Shown here: piece after piece, positions 26,101-33,508 of the stretch
How the letters are laid out: the number at the start of each line of letters is the position of its first letter
Numbering within the stretch: position 1 is the first letter of the stretch
Source of the DNA: Diplolepis rosae
Taxonomy: Eukaryota > Arthropoda > Insecta > Hymenoptera > Diplolepididae
NCBI GenBank assembly: GCA_030998225.1
Contig: JAPYXD010000484.1
Coordinates: 5,146,001 to 5,210,000 of the forward strand
Direction of reading: 5' to 3'
DNA length: 64,000 nt
Program-made: the position numbers and the translations under genes
The notes under the pieces: model-generated
What the model was told of the DNA's origin: nothing
The model's input: only the letters and a program-made list of their open reading frames with translations
Database searches by the model: none

Positions 26101-27610
26101 GAACTATAGAAAACTGACCACAAATAGTCAGAAAAGGAAGCAGATCTAGAAGGGAAAACTGTCAGGGAAATACGCCGCACCAGACAGAGGGTGACGTTTT
26201 TGACCAAATCTAGCCGGGTTTTTCAGTCAAGGCCTCTTAAATTAGACTATGTTCTTCGTCCTTTATATATAAATTACTAAATTTGTTTTCGACATCAAAT
26301 GAAAAACGAAATTCCATTTACTTAAGGCTCTATCTTCCTTAAATAATACATTCTCATCGTAATACTCGCGCTTTGATAAAACCTATGAAAAAATGGTCAA
26401 CACCAAAGTTGTAGATCTTTTTGAAATATATAATTTTACTTTTTAACATTTTTCCATATCTCGTATATTTTAGCGGGAAAATTGAATTTTTTATTTTTAT
26501 AAAAACATTTTTTGACGAATAAAAGAAAATATATAACTCCTATGAAAAAATAGTCAACAGAAAATTTGTAGATCTTTTTGAAACGAAAAATTTAAAAAAA
26601 TTGTATAAAAAAATCGGCAATTACTTCTGGAACAGCCCAATATCTGTAAACATAGTGGATTAAAAATTGGAGATACTTCAAAAATGTCAGAGAGTAAATA
26701 AAAAGCAATTAAAATTGGAAATTGTTTATCGTATATGATCGCGAGAGCATGTTTGAAATTAATTATGTAGTTTATCTCACTCAATTACACGAGGTTAGGT
26801 TTAAAATTTTTCAGGTAAAATGATACTTTTATGAAATGGAACACCACAATATATTATAAGCAATAAAATATTTGATTCAATTTTACTTGAAACATTCAAT
26901 GTTTACTGAAATAAAAAATTTGATAACCCTTTCGCAACAGGAATGAGTCTAGTTAATGTCTGAAATTATTTTGAAACCTTTTTATACTTTCATTGAATTA
27001 ATAAATAATTTTTCACATCATTTATCTATGTGATATTTAGAAGATATCTAACGAGAAGGAAATTTGGATATCACCAGAACATCAAAATTTTCTTCTCGTG
27101 GAATATATCATAAATATTACATAGAATATCCCGGAATATGGATGGGATATCTTGTAAAATCCCATTGCTTTCAAAGCTATTATTTCGCTTCTAAAAAGCT
27201 TAGGTTTTTTTTTTAAATTTAAGGATAAAAAGTAATTTGCGCAATAATACTAATTAAAAAAGTGCTCAATGATTATAAAATTCTGACCTGATAGTCCGGT
27301 GCTGTACTGAATGCCATTAAGAACTCCTCTTGCAACCTGAGCCGTTTCCAGCTTGTAAGTGTCTTGTAACCTTATTAAGGCCACCGCTGCCCCATTAAGG
27401 TCTTCTTCCGTTGGGAATTTTAAATCACTTCTAGAATTGCTAATGTTTGCAAGAAACGAATCCCAAACATCATTTGTTATTAATTTCTCTACTCTTTTCC
27501 AATCAGACGTTAATCTCTTTACCAATAAATACGCGTTTATAGGGTTCGACAGGTGCTCTTGTATATTCCGTGATGCTTCTTCGTGCTCTCTTGAATAATC
27601 TTCGAGGTTT
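2032..27610 (-). CDS. P4HA: prolyl 4-hydroxylase alpha subunit gene, seven internal exons (partial gene)
   Basis: Seven minus-strand exons, all bounded by GT-AG signals and joining in a consistent phase, encode about 462 residues of a collagen-type prolyl 4-hydroxylase alpha subunit (family about 530-550 residues). The enzyme is an ER-lumen Fe(II)/2-oxoglutarate dioxygenase that hydroxylates X-Pro-Gly prolines and pairs with protein disulfide isomerase. Exon order is 27288-27610, 24028-24195, 5325-5497, 4932-5198, 2581-2805, 2439-2504, 2032-2197. The iron ligands (HFD, then RHAAC) and the 2-oxoglutarate-binding Lys (GSKW, ten residues after the distal His) are all present, so the visible part looks functional. 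Missing are the signal-peptide exon (above 27610, not found) and the last exon carrying the conserved NKW-HERGQEF tail (left of the window). Introns are 3,092, 18,530, 126, 2,126, 76 and 241 bp; the large ones are filled with transposons. Whether it is the P4HA1/2-like copy or another paralogue cannot be decided here. Confidence 0.93.
2439..2504 (-). CDS. P4HA: P4HA micro-exon
   Basis: 66-bp exon, 22 codons, reading KEEINAFKGLGTGNRIATVL then YY, between acceptor tttcag (2505-2510, minus) and donor gtaagt (2433-2438). GTGNRIATxLxY is a highly conserved strand of the dioxygenase core and follows the HFD exon directly across a 76-bp intron. Confidence 0.93.
2581..2805 (-). CDS. P4HA: P4HA exon: catalytic core with H-x-D iron ligands
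   Basis: 225 bp (75 codons) reading FQRATVQNYKTGELEIAHYR, ISKSAWLQ, EELQVVNYGIGGYYAPHFDF, AR. The motif YxxHFDFAR gives the H-x-D pair that binds Fe(II) in prolyl 4-hydroxylases; RISKSAWL and AEELQVxNYG are further family signatures. Donor gtaagt at 2575-2580. Confidence 0.95.
2905..3885. mobile_element. foldback element with long inverted arms
   Basis: Ends GGTAGCACTTCAAAC (2905) and GTTTGAAGTGCTACC (ending 3885). The arms continue inward through the CAAACGTTTCGTCCAC block to about 3172 and 3355, so each arm is about 250 bp or more around a 180-bp centre. The right arm is interrupted at about 3541-3815 by extra DNA (see tRNA-like entry). The core is shared, in diverged form, with elements at 30965-32360 and 34229-34860. 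No coding capacity. It lies in the 2,126-bp P4HA intron. Confidence 0.85.
3581..3652 (-). repeat. tRNA-derived (SINE-like) fragment inside the foldback arm
   Basis: Read on the minus strand, it contains a T-arm-like GACCTGGGCTCGAATCTC (box B GGCTCGAATCT) preceded by an anticodon-arm-like CGACTGCGTCGGTAATCG. It belongs to the roughly 275-bp insert (about 3541-3815) that has no partner in the left arm. There is no acceptor stem or clear box A, so it is not a functional tRNA. Confidence 0.5.
3890..4925. other. intron, nothing recognised
   Basis: AT-rich P4HA intron. A phrase about 3955-4050 (CAATCTGATAATTCT and neighbours) resembles the interior of the CATTCTCATCATG repeat family, and GATAAGAATGTAAAAAT at about 4160 resembles its end, so a decayed copy is likely. 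No ORF of interest. Confidence 0.4.
4932..5198 (-). CDS. P4HA: P4HA exon: linker to catalytic domain
   Basis: 267 bp (89 codons), starting SFTVVEKKIKTLDDMSEKEK, then YQMLCRGD, a CRY motif (ELKCRYVDHGNPFL), and the start of the dioxygenase fold (PRIVIYHDVIYDEEIETIKR). The Cys pair in MLCRGD and KCRY matches the conserved intrachain disulfide cysteines of the family. The donor after RPR is gttcgt (4926-4931). The next exon can begin FQRATVQN; an alternative acceptor six bases on would give RATVQN directly. Confidence 0.92.
5325..5497 (-). CDS. P4HA: P4HA exon: end of substrate-binding domain and charged linker
   Basis: Reads GNIARALSMTNELLELVPTH, then QRALGNRDYYQEEIKKK, then a lysine/glutamate/aspartate-rich linker ending NEINE. 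ALxxTxELLELxPxHxRA is the last TPR-like helix pair of the peptide-substrate-binding domain; the charged stretch links to the catalytic domain. Acceptor ctttag (5498-5503, minus) and donor gtaagt (5319-5324) are canonical. 173 bp, entering phase 1 and leaving phase 0. It is separated from the previous exon by an 18,530-bp intron that holds the giant foldback element. Confidence 0.92.
5549..6300. mobile_element. TTAA-flanked MITE (GGTGGTT ends)
   Basis: Starts GGTGGTTTTATCATG after TTAA (5545-5548) and ends CGATGTAACCGCC before TTAA (6301-6304); about 10 terminal bases pair. The TTAA duplication is typical of piggyBac-type insertion. 752 bp, no transposase. It contains a nested inverted pair (next entry). 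Confidence 0.65.
5842..6097. mobile_element. inner inverted-repeat element (GTGGCAACGTCGC ends)
   Basis: CACGTGGCAACGTCGCA near 5839-5857 pairs with TGCGACGTTGCCAC near 6075-6089, with further partial pairing outside (AGCAGTG / CATTGCT) and inside (GTACATGTATAC / TATACATGTAC). Probably a short MITE nested in the TTAA element. No clear target duplication. Confidence 0.5.
6301..6881. other. intron, nothing recognised
   Basis: No ORF, inverted repeat or family match noticed. Confidence 0.4.
6886..7230. mobile_element. GGTAGTT-family foldback, one arm only
   Basis: Preceded by TTAA (6882-6885). Matches the left arm of the elements at 35775 and 38793 through the words TTAGACCTCAG, AATAGATAATTTTGC, TTGAAAGAGAAAAGATTA and CTTATCGCTTCGAG. 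The opposite arm is not found, so it is truncated or too diverged beyond about 7230. Confidence 0.75.
7231..7739. other. intron, nothing recognised
   Basis: AT-rich with poly(T) runs. CTGTTATCTGCCTG at about 7699 weakly resembles the complement of the ACCCAGATAACA ends seen at 21655 and 42562. Confidence 0.3.
7790..8080. repeat. degenerate tandem repeat, GC-richer
   Basis: Units of roughly 90-110 bp built from the words CCTGTTAGAA, GGGTGT(C/T)AAGCAGGT, CTAAGAAGGGTTCTAA and ATTGNGCGNCNATC(A/G)GG repeat about three times. The same words (GGGTGTTAAGCAGGT, CCCTAAGAAGGGTTCTG) resume directly after the foldback element at 20483, suggesting the giant element landed in or beside such an array. Confidence 0.6.
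8090..8880. other. non-coding, small internal duplications
   Basis: GTTTTCCCGTCACGGCAC (8697) recurs about 61 bp later as ATTTTCCCGTCACAGCAC. No protein match in the short ORFs. Confidence 0.35.
8881..9030. repeat. minisatellite, about 45-bp units
   Basis: Units built on CTCCACCAAAAACA followed by TTAATATTTAATT repeat three to four times with variation. Confidence 0.6.
9102..9110. repeat. left 9-bp target duplication TCTTAAAGG
   Basis: Identical to 20474-20482. Removing the element and one copy leaves a continuous sequence GTATATGG-TCTTAAAGG-GGTGTTAAGC. Confidence 0.9.
9111..9870 (-). repeat. left terminal domain of the foldback
   Basis: The outer roughly 494 bp (9111-9604) are unique to the two element ends. 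The inner roughly 266 bp match the first part of the internal unit. It is the mirror image of 19714-20473, same length, sharing diagnostic variants (CGTACGTGCGGCGTACTC here and its complement at 19697-19714; GCGCAGGCAATAG here, CTATTGCCTGCGC on the right) that internal units lack. Confidence 0.88.
9871..11086 (-). repeat. foldback unit, left arm 1
   Basis: 1,216-bp unit read on the minus strand. It contains an open frame of 87 codons (10644-10381) that recurs in every full unit; it has no recognisable domain and is probably fortuitous. Confidence 0.88.
11087..12301 (-). repeat. foldback unit, left arm 2
   Basis: 1,215-bp unit. A one-base length difference in a T run links the 87-codon frame to an upstream segment, giving 124 codons (11971-11597). 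This shows the frame length depends on homopolymer slippage rather than selection. Confidence 0.88.
12302..13517 (-). repeat. foldback unit, left arm 3
   Basis: 1,216-bp unit next to the central loop, minus orientation, with the same landmarks as the others. Confidence 0.88.
13518..13635. repeat. central loop of the foldback
   Basis: 118 bp that continue the left-arm unit (CCGTACGTGCTGCATACTC through CACATATGAG) and then switch abruptly to the opposite orientation at 13636 (TTTATTGCCTC). The centre is therefore not a perfect palindrome: the left arm carries 118 bp with no partner directly opposite. Confidence 0.85.
13636..14848 (+). repeat. foldback unit, right arm 1
   Basis: 1,213-bp unit, plus orientation. 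It carries private differences (for example an AAGTTACAAG variant and a missing AAC at about 14379) and is the most diverged of the internal units. Confidence 0.88.
14849..16064 (+). repeat. foldback unit, right arm 2
   Basis: 1,216 bp. Shares the rare variant AATCTATTAC...AAGTACCTTT (15723-15752) with the last right unit and, in mirror image, with left unit 1. Confidence 0.88.
16065..17279 (+). repeat. foldback unit, right arm 3
   Basis: 1,215 bp. The T/A-run variant again yields the longer 124-codon frame (16395-16769). Confidence 0.88.
17280..18497 (+). repeat. foldback unit, right arm 4
   Basis: 1,218 bp. One extra T in CTTTTTGGG (about 17312-17320) shifts the small upstream frame. Shares ACGACATTTT/GCGACATTTT-type variants with its neighbour. 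Confidence 0.88.
18498..19713 (+). repeat. foldback unit, right arm 5
   Basis: 1,216 bp. An extra A at about 19080 breaks the 87-codon frame, which the element evidently tolerates. Confidence 0.88.
19714..20473 (+). repeat. right terminal domain of the foldback
   Basis: 760 bp, mirror of 9111-9870. The inner part matches the unit up to AGAAAGGC (about 19978); the outer 494 bp are specific to the ends. Around 20338-20378 the outer part reads GTTTATTGCTTATATTGT ... TTACCTGATCT, resembling the unit start GTTTATTGCCTCTATTGT ... CTACCTGCTTT, so the terminal domain may hold an old diverged unit. Confidence 0.85.
20474..20482. repeat. right 9-bp target duplication TCTTAAAGG
   Basis: Exact partner of 9102-9110, immediately outside the terminal CTTCAATATCAT. 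Confidence 0.9.
20483..20560. repeat. continuation of the GC-richer tandem repeat
   Basis: GGGTGTTAAGCAGGT, CGGCCCTAAGAAGGGTTCTG and AACAGGGTTATATACGG match words in 7790-8080 on the other side of the giant element. Confidence 0.55.
20572..20980. repeat. tandem repeat, about 124-bp units
   Basis: Units start near 20572, 20694, 20817 and 20940 (last one partial). Each contains TTTAGACACCCAGAG(C/T)GCA, then AATCTATGTC, then CCTGTTAGACGCCCA, then GATTC. Copies 1 and 2 are closest; 3 and 4 are more diverged. Confidence 0.85.
21050..21226. repeat. GC-rich segment with a related MITE end
   Basis: Starts with a TATTATGTGCCTACGCG end and contains repeated GAGACG / GAAGC words (AGTCGAGACGTAGC, TGAGACGAAGCCGAAGC). 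No coding sign. Confidence 0.4.
21227..21611. mobile_element. TA-flanked MITE, CpG-rich interior
   Basis: TTTTATGTGCCTTCGGCGCA (21227) pairs with the complement ending TACATAAAA (21611) at about 23 of 26 positions, with TA at both outer edges. The interior is GC-richer. A related end, TTATGTGCCTACGCGCATAA, sits at 21053, so a second copy or a longer version may start there. Confidence 0.65.
21650..21790. repeat. MITE-like fragment with ACCCAGATAGCA end
   Basis: ACCCAGATAGCATTCC followed by CCCGTTAGAAACCAGG, CTACCCGGGTTTTAA and ACCCGGTTCC words of the same GC-rich repeat style as 7790-8080. The end motif recurs at 42562. Confidence 0.4.
22343..23820 (+). pseudogene. mariner transposase, interrupted and frameshifted
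   Basis: N-terminal HTH part reads FRVLIKHLYLKGSMPKEIKD, HNWVNEFKRGRTST, VEATT; after the hAT insert it continues TPEMIEKIHDMV in the restored frame. The C-terminal part has YSPDLGPSDFFLFPNLKKCL and LEKRLEKCIKLKGHYF. The middle, including the first catalytic Asp region, is deleted and there is a stop in the C-terminal part. Dead. Confidence 0.85.
22603..23445. mobile_element. hAT-superfamily MITE nested in mariner
   Basis: Ends CAGCGTTGCCA and TGGCAACGCTG (11-bp perfect inverted repeats beginning CAG) with an exact 8-bp target duplication GCTACTAC (22595-22602, 23446-23453), the hAT hallmark. Excising it restores the mariner codons for EATTPEM. 843 bp, AT-rich, no transposase. Subterminal CAGGAG / CTGATTT words are repeated at both ends (TATCAGGAGAC, AATCAGTAG). 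Confidence 0.93.
24028..24195 (-). CDS. P4HA: P4HA exon: peptide-substrate-binding domain
   Basis: 168-bp exon reading AGDCFELGRQSYNNGDYYHT, LWMQEAMDRL, then DILEYLAFSTYMQG. This is the TPR-like peptide-substrate-binding domain: CFELG and the aromatic YYHTxxW positions are family hallmarks for gripping the polyproline substrate. The acceptor is rc of ctgaaat at 24196; the donor is gtttct at 24022-24027. It joins the 27288 exon through a split Gly codon. It lies only 135 bp from the end of the mariner at 22218-23892, so that insertion just missed it. Confidence 0.92.
24196..25470. other. intron, nothing recognised
   Basis: P4HA intron between the 27288 and 24028 exons. AT-rich with no clear repeat or ORF. 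Confidence 0.4.
25471..25855. mobile_element. MITE with CGCACTCAGAAAAA ends
   Basis: CGCACTCAGAAAAA (25471) pairs with TTTTTCTGAGTGCG (ending 25855). The body is made of TTGATT/AATCAAA words that themselves pair across the centre (TTTGATTGAATC / GATTCAATCAAA). 385 bp, non-coding. Confidence 0.8.
25856..26240. other. intron, nothing recognised
   Basis: No gene or element end noticed. Confidence 0.35.
26241..26640 (+). repeat. CATTCTCATC family, truncated copy
   Basis: CATTCTCATC at 26349 follows CTTAAGGCTCTATC...CCTTAA, the same flank seen in inverted form at 29208 and 59701. The body includes GTAGATCTTTTTGAAA twice. The far end is lost. Confidence 0.65.
26641..27287. other. intron, nothing recognised
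   Basis: Plain AT-rich intron up to the P4HA donor. Confidence 0.35.
27288..27610 (-). CDS. P4HA: P4HA exon: N-terminal region
   Basis: The exon reads NLEDYSREHEEASRNIQEHL, then NPINAYLLVKRLTSDW, then GAAVALIRLQDTYKL, ending QYSTGLS plus one base. This is the N-terminal dimerisation region (a coiled-coil-like helix) followed by the NAF/NAYxLxKRL and RLQDTY motifs typical of animal P4H alpha subunits just before the peptide-substrate-binding domain. The acceptor (TTACAG at 27611-27616, minus strand) and donor (gtcaga at 27282-27287) fit. Length 323 bp, entering with one base and leaving with one base. The preceding exon with the signal peptide was not located. Confidence 0.92.
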
Positions 27611-28026
27611 CTGTAACAAAAAAAGAAGAGATATTTTATGCAGACATCAATTTTGGGGAACTCATTTTGCAACAAAAATTGTGCGCTGTGCTAATATGTA
27701 TATTTATTTGAATAAAAAATCCTACAGATATTTTCCATCACCAATTTCAATGGATCGCTATTTGAAATTTTCACTCAATATATAATATTTTTAAAATATG
27801 AAAAAATGTAACTAGTAAATATTACACATATGAGTCCTATTTTTGAGTACAGCTTTGGTATTGTGAAAAAAATAAAAACATGACAAAATTTACATAAAAT
27901 TATACAGAAATTTTTTTTTTTTTGAGAGCACATGAAAATTCTTGAGGATTAATATTCAATACTACTAGCACATGCAATTCAAAAACACATAAGCTAAAAA
28001 AACTAGACCACGTTTATGAATAAGTA
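27611..28026. other. intron upstream of the first visible P4HA exon
   Basis: AT-rich with no exon-like frame. The signal-peptide exon is not here. Confidence 0.4.
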
Positions 28027-28028
28027 TA

Positions 28029-28368
28029 TAGTAAAACCTCATTTATCGGGACGCCCTTGAAATGTAAACATCTCGTTTATCGGGATTTGGAGGGGCTCCC
28101 CACTACCACCTACAGTCTCATGGTGGGTTGCCATGACTCTTGTTGTATGTTGACATTTAGTAATGGTAACGAAGGTATATATAATACGAAGGTATGTAAA
28201 AAAATTGACATAATAAAACTTCTGCAAATGAAACATCTGCAAACTATGTCACTATATACAAGGAGTGGTGGCTGGAGGAGAAACAAAATGTCCCGATAAA
28301 TGAGGTTGCGAGATCCCGATAAGTGAAGATACCGATAAATAAGTGTTCCGATAAATGAGGTTTTACTG
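28029..28368. mobile_element. pogo/Tigger-like MITE
   Basis: Ends TAGTAAAACCTCATTTATCG (28029) and CGATAAATGAGGTTTTACTG (ending 28368), flanked by TA on both sides. The CAGTAAAACCTC... TIR followed by TATCGG is characteristic of Tigger/pogo elements. Internal subterminal repeats of CCGATAAAT / ATCGGGAT also occur. 340 bp, no transposase. Confidence 0.85.
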
Positions 28369-28411
28369 TAACTGAAAATGTAGATGCAAGTACATAAATA
28401 ACAATAATTTG

Positions 28412-29420
28412 TTTGTGTTTTTGAAAAAAACTTTATGAAAAAATCAAAAATTCCAATACTGGTTTCTGATAGTGCTCATAAATCTCTACTATTTATCCCA
28501 ATAATATTTTTCGATTTAACTAAAATTAGGAAAGTTACAGTATGTAAAAACTTGAAAAAAGTCAATATCTAAATTCCATTTTCCAGTTAAATTATACGGA
28601 ATACGAAAAAAAAGTTATGGTACAAAATTGTTTACTACATAAAGATCTACAAGTTTGAACTGCAACACTTTTTCATAAGTTGCATATTTTTCTTTTCAAT
28701 TTAAAAAAATACTATTGTAAAACCAAAATTCAATTTTTTAACAATAATATGTGAAATACGAAAAAAATGTAAGTTTGCAAAATTCTTTGTTTCAATAAGA
28801 CCTAAAAATTTTGTCTGATATTGTTTCTGATAAAATGTATATTTTTCATTTTAATTTTAAAAATTCCATTAAAATATGTGACAAACAAAAAAAACGTAGT
28901 GATGCAAAATTATTTGCCTAAATGAGGTCTACAAATTCTCAGTAGGACATTTTTTGACAAGATGTATATTTTATATTTTGGTTTTAAAAAAACACTATTG
29001 AAAACCAAAAATTCCATTTTTTAACCAAAATATGTGAGATACAAAATAAGCTTTAAAATAAAAAATCGGTTGTTTAAGAATTTTTTTCCTTTTTGAGATA
29101 TTTGGAAGAAGATCAATTTCTTTTAATCATGTAAATTATTAGGAAGTTACAGAAATATATACAGAAAATCGAGTGCGAAGCGTGAGTGTCATGATAAGAA
29201 TGTGTTCCTTAAGGCTGATAGAGCCTTAAGTAAATTGAATTTCCTTTTTCATTTGAAATCATAAAAAAATTTAGTAACTTTGAGAAAATATAATTCACAT
29301 CTACAATATTATAAAATTGACTTGAGCTTCAGTATCAAATTACAAGAAATAAACTCATATGTATGCGAAGAATATAAGACCGAGTTTTTAAAGTTTATGT
29401 GCTAGCATTCAACATTAATC
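28412..29420 (-). repeat. CATTCTCATCATG family copy plus downstream flank
   Basis: Inverted relative to 49087-49840. The family end AGTGTCATGATAAGAATG falls at 29185-29202. It is followed by the hairpin CTTAAGGCT-GATAG-AGCCTTAAG (29208-29230) and the long flank continuing ACTTGAGCTTCAGTATCAA and ATGTATGCGAAGAATATAAG, shared with 36400-36560 and 60303-60440. The left terminus is missing. The TTAA in the hairpin is unoccupied here (an empty site). Confidence 0.75.
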
Positions 29421-30356
29421 CTCCAGAATTTTCACGCGTTCTCAACAAAAAATAAATTGTCTTTATAATTTTATGTAAATTTTCTCATGTTTTTATTTTT
29501 TTTCACAATATTAAAATAATAATATTACCTTTGCCTAAAAACTATGAATAGTTAATGAAAAGCAAATATCGAAATGAGGATGTGATCAAAGTGACTTGAA
29601 TGCAGATAAATTAGGTTAATTTACCATATAAAATTGTCGATTTATATTTGTGTTTGCAATTAAAATCTAATAGATGTCACTAAAGGTTCTAATTTCATAA
29701 TTAATAAAACATTTTATGTTTACATTACGAGAAACAAGGTTTAATTAGGAAAGTAAAATCATCCTAGTGACTAACGGACATTCATAAATCATTGGAATTC
29801 GATTCAATACATGAGTACGATTGCCTACATTATTCAAGAGAGGAAAAATTTATAGTCCCAGGAATGGATGTTATTGAACATATATTGAAAGATAATTATA
29901 TGAAGCTCTAATCAAATATAAAATTTATAAATTACAACACATTTAGAACTAAATGATTAGAAATTAAGTTTAGACCTTCTCTTGCTTGCATATATATTTA
30001 TGTTTCCCTAATACTTTAAAAGTACATATTATATTCAGAGTCAGAGCTTGCATACATGGAATTAATCAATATTTAAGGAATTATAAATTTACTAAATCAA
30101 AGTATGAGAAAAAGATAATACTTTTCTTAATATTTGAACGCTTTAAGAGAAAGTACTCATGTTAAAATCCTCATTTTCTCATAAATGCTATTGTGTCATG
30201 TTTCTCAAAAATGTACGGTATGTTGGTTGAAAATGAAACATGTAAAGTGGGTAATATATGAAATTCTACGAGAGAACAGAATAGGCTCTTTCATTTTCAG
30301 TTTTATTATCAGTAAAATATAATAATATTTTTTGAAGTATGGCTTTTTAAATATTT
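29421..30356. other. non-coding, nothing recognised
   Basis: AT-rich; no element ends found. Confidence 0.35.
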
Positions 30357-30360
30357 TTAA

Positions 30361-30939
30361 GGGGACTTTTACTTTCTAAATTGAAAAAAAAACAATATTT
30401 AAAAAAAAACTATTTTATTTATAATTATAATTTTTTTCATACATTGTTAACAATGTTTTAAGGTGTACAAAAAAATTTTTTTGGGCACTTTTAATTACTT
30501 TTTACAACTGCAGAGGGCGTCTTCCAAAAGATGGATTTTAATTTTCGGGACACTTTTCTGCCTTCCTGTAACAAATTTATTTAACATTGCAACGCGATTC
30601 AATTCAAGAGACTTGAAACTAAACAATAAACCTTTAAAAAGTTAATTTTTTTATATTTGTATGGCCTTTATACGCGATTTTATAACAAGTTCGACAAAAC
30701 GCCTGTTTTGGCGATAAGTTTATCCCCGTACTAAAAATATGGGGTGATTTCGAGAAAAACGCCTTTAAAGTTTTTTAAACAGTTTTGTCTTACGTAGGTA
30801 CCATTATAAATACAGCTATAACATTCTTTCTATTTCGAGTTTCTTAATAAAATTTTAGGGCAGTATTTTTATGATACTAAGGAACATTTTTACGTAAAAA
30901 AAAGTCGATTTTTTGAAAATTTAGAAAGTAAAAGTCCCC
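30361..30939. mobile_element. TTAA-flanked MITE (GGGGACTTTTAC ends)
   Basis: GGGGACTTTTACTTTCTAAA (30361) pairs with its complement ending 30939 over at least 22 bp, with TTAA directly outside both ends (30357-30360, 30940-30943). 579 bp, no transposase seen. Confidence 0.85.
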
Positions 30940-30964
30940 TTAAACGTTTATCATAAATAATATT

Positions 30965-32365
30965 ATAATGAGACATGTTTGAAAACATGTCTGCTATTAT
31001 ATTGACCCAAAATTCACACAATTTTTATTCATTTTGTTATTTTGGCATACGGTCAGATTCTTTTTATTTTCACATTAAAAATTATCAATGGCAGATATAA
31101 AAAAACATAGAAAGTAAGACAAACGTTTCGGCCACATATGCACTGAGAGAAAGTATTAGTCGTGGCTACCCATTTTTTTATGTAAAAAAGGGTCACAAGT
31201 ATGTTTTTTACTCTGTATCATCTAAACACCTTAGTTCTTACAGCTCGATTAACTAAGTAGCAATAATTAAAATTTTTATTAAAACTTACAAAATCCGATT
31301 AGTCGGTCCATTTTGTAGCCGGAACTATTTTCATGCATTCCCACATTGTATTGATCTTATAATACAAGTTTTTTAAAACTTACTAATTGCGTTAATTGCT
31401 ATTACTATTTGTCCAGTTTAGTTATTACAAAAAATATATATTTGAAAACTTTGAAAAAAATTTTTAATTCATCATTCTATCTATTTTATTTTGGTTAAAA
31501 TCGATGGAAACTTTCTTAGGTTACTCTCTACTCAGGTGGAAGTAATAATACCAGCAATACATTTTAACGATCGATGAACTCGTTTATTTTAGGCTAAACA
31601 ACTCTAAAACGAAACTACGTAATTATTATTATTTTTAAGGGACGATAAATCAGTAAAGTGTAGATGAAAGTTTTGAATTCGCGAATTCAAAAGTTATGTT
31701 CATGTGACGCGTTCACTAATTCCTCAGTGAAATCAAAGCAGGGCATTGATTCATCATTCGATATATTTTCACTGATATAATCAGTGACTATTTCACTGAT
31801 TCAGGTTTAGAAAGTAGAATTGTTTAGGAGAACAACTTTTTTAATTATGGTTTTTCAAAATGTAACAAAGGATAATAATTATTGACATATTTTTCATCAC
31901 AAACTGTACAACAGTTTACAGTTATACTTTAAAATTACCATGATTTAATTGTTCTCATTTTGATGAAGAACAAAAGCAAAATTTTAAGTAATCAATGTAT
32001 GCTTTGATATCAAAACGATTCAAAACAGTTGATAAGCAGGAAAAATCTAATTCGTCTGTACAATTATTTCATAAAGATTACTATTATCAAAAATTTATGA
32101 ATACACGAAATTTTACATATGAAAATAAAATAATTACCTTTCTCAAACTAAATGAATTTGATCAATTTTACAAAAAAAAAACTAGTAGCATACTTAGTTC
32201 CATAGACTTTTGAGCATTGGTAAGTTTTACAAAATTTTTGGTACTGCTTACTAAAAATAAATAGTTGTGACCTTTTAGTCAGCACAACTAATAGGATTTC
32301 TCTCAGTGTGGGGGCCCTCATCAGTGCCATAAATTAAAGAAAATGCATAAAAATCAAAAACTTAT
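30965..32365. mobile_element. CAAACGTTTCGGCCAC family foldback, split by another MITE
   Basis: Begins with a small hairpin (ACATGTTTG-AAAA-CATGT) as does the copy at 34229; then GGCATACGGTCAG, AATTATCAATGGCAGATA and CAAACGTTTCGGCCACATATG at 31140. After the nested element it resumes GGGGGCCCTCATCAGTGCC at 32309. The opposite arm was not identified. Confidence 0.65.
31141..32308. mobile_element. MITE with CACTGAGAGAAA ends
   Basis: CACTGAGAGAAA (31141) and TTTCTCTCAGTG (ending 32308), with imperfect pairing further in (TATTAGTCGTG / CACAACTAATA). It interrupts the GGCCACATATG...GGGGGCCC sequence that is intact in the sister copy at 34400. 1,168 bp with no recognisable protein. The CTCTCAGTG end recurs at about 54432. 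Confidence 0.75.
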
Positions 32366-33469
32366 CTCATAGCTTGCAAATCAAAATAAAGCAGTCCGGT
32401 ATGCACAACACGTATTGAAAAAAAATATGTAAAATTCACTGTATATAGACAATCGCATAGAACGAACAAAACTTAGAATTTTGCAAAACGAACCGGCCGG
32501 AAAATTTTCTTTTTTTATAAATGTGAATAGATAAATCATGACAAACCGAACACTAGTCAATTTTGAGACTTTTTCTTCAGGATTTTGTTACCGGAGTCTC
32601 TCAACGATCGAGTTGAATTGTTTTGAAAACTGATTCGGGACATGTGGCACAATTATTGACCACTAAATCAAAAATACACTCTAGCAATTTTTTTTGGAAA
32701 CTTCCAATAAAGTATTGGAAGTAATTAACCAATATATGTTTTGAAACTTTTATATAAATTTTGAAATTTTTGTATAAAATCATGTAGGAAATATTCAATG
32801 ACGTGCCGAATATTGCGTGCCTGACTTTGTAAAATTCCAAGACTACACTTGAAAAATTTCAATATTGAAAAAAAAAATCCAATAGGGATTCGAATATTTC
32901 TCGTAAATTATTGAAATAATTCAATAGAAGATTATTTTTTCAATTTATTATTGAAAAATTTCATCACGTATGTATTGGAAAATTACGATTTTTTTTTACA
33001 ATGTACTGACTCTTTTTACAAGTTTCATTCTTTCAAGTTTTTTACACAGACTACGGGACAAAGTGTCAAGAAAAGGAGCAAACTTTAAGATTTCCGGGAT
33101 CTCTGTTATATTCACGCGGAAGTCAAATCTTCCCGTAGACGGAAATTGCGGTGGAGACGACACCGTAGAGGAACATTCTAGTTCCGGTTTCACTCTATAA
33201 ATGTATCATTACCAAGATTGCTCCACAGTGAATAAAACTTTTTAAAAAGTTTCAAAACGAACGAACATGAGCAATTTAGAGCATTAATAAAGTAATCCTA
33301 ATTATTCGATAACTGTTAAGTAATGATTAAATGACGTTTTTGAACTAGAAAAAGAGAATCAGAAGAAAAGCTTTCCATGTATTGTTCAAATTATTAGAAA
33401 GGCATATCATTTTTAATTTTAAGTTTTACAGTTCCTCCAGATAAATAATTGAAGAACGAGAAAAAATCT
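32366..33469. other. non-coding, nothing recognised
   Basis: Open frames of about 65-76 codons overlap on both strands at 32970-33200 in a less AT-rich stretch, but neither has a recognisable domain or splice context. Confidence 0.3.
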
Positions 33470-33508
33470 GCTTCGGCCCGGCTTTGAACCGAGGTCCCCA
33501 CTTTTCAT
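33470..33508 (-). repeat. tRNA-derived T-arm-like fragment
   Basis: The minus strand reads GACCTCGGTTCAAAGCCGGG: a 5-bp stem (CTCGG/CCGGG) around a 7-nt TTCAAAG loop, like a T arm with box B. There is no surrounding cloverleaf. Probably a SINE or tRNA remnant. Confidence 0.45.

Noticed and set aside
32970..33200. Possible first exon of P4HA or another gene
   Set aside because: Overlapping frames on both strands, no signal peptide, no similarity to the P4HA N-terminus, no convincing splice sites.
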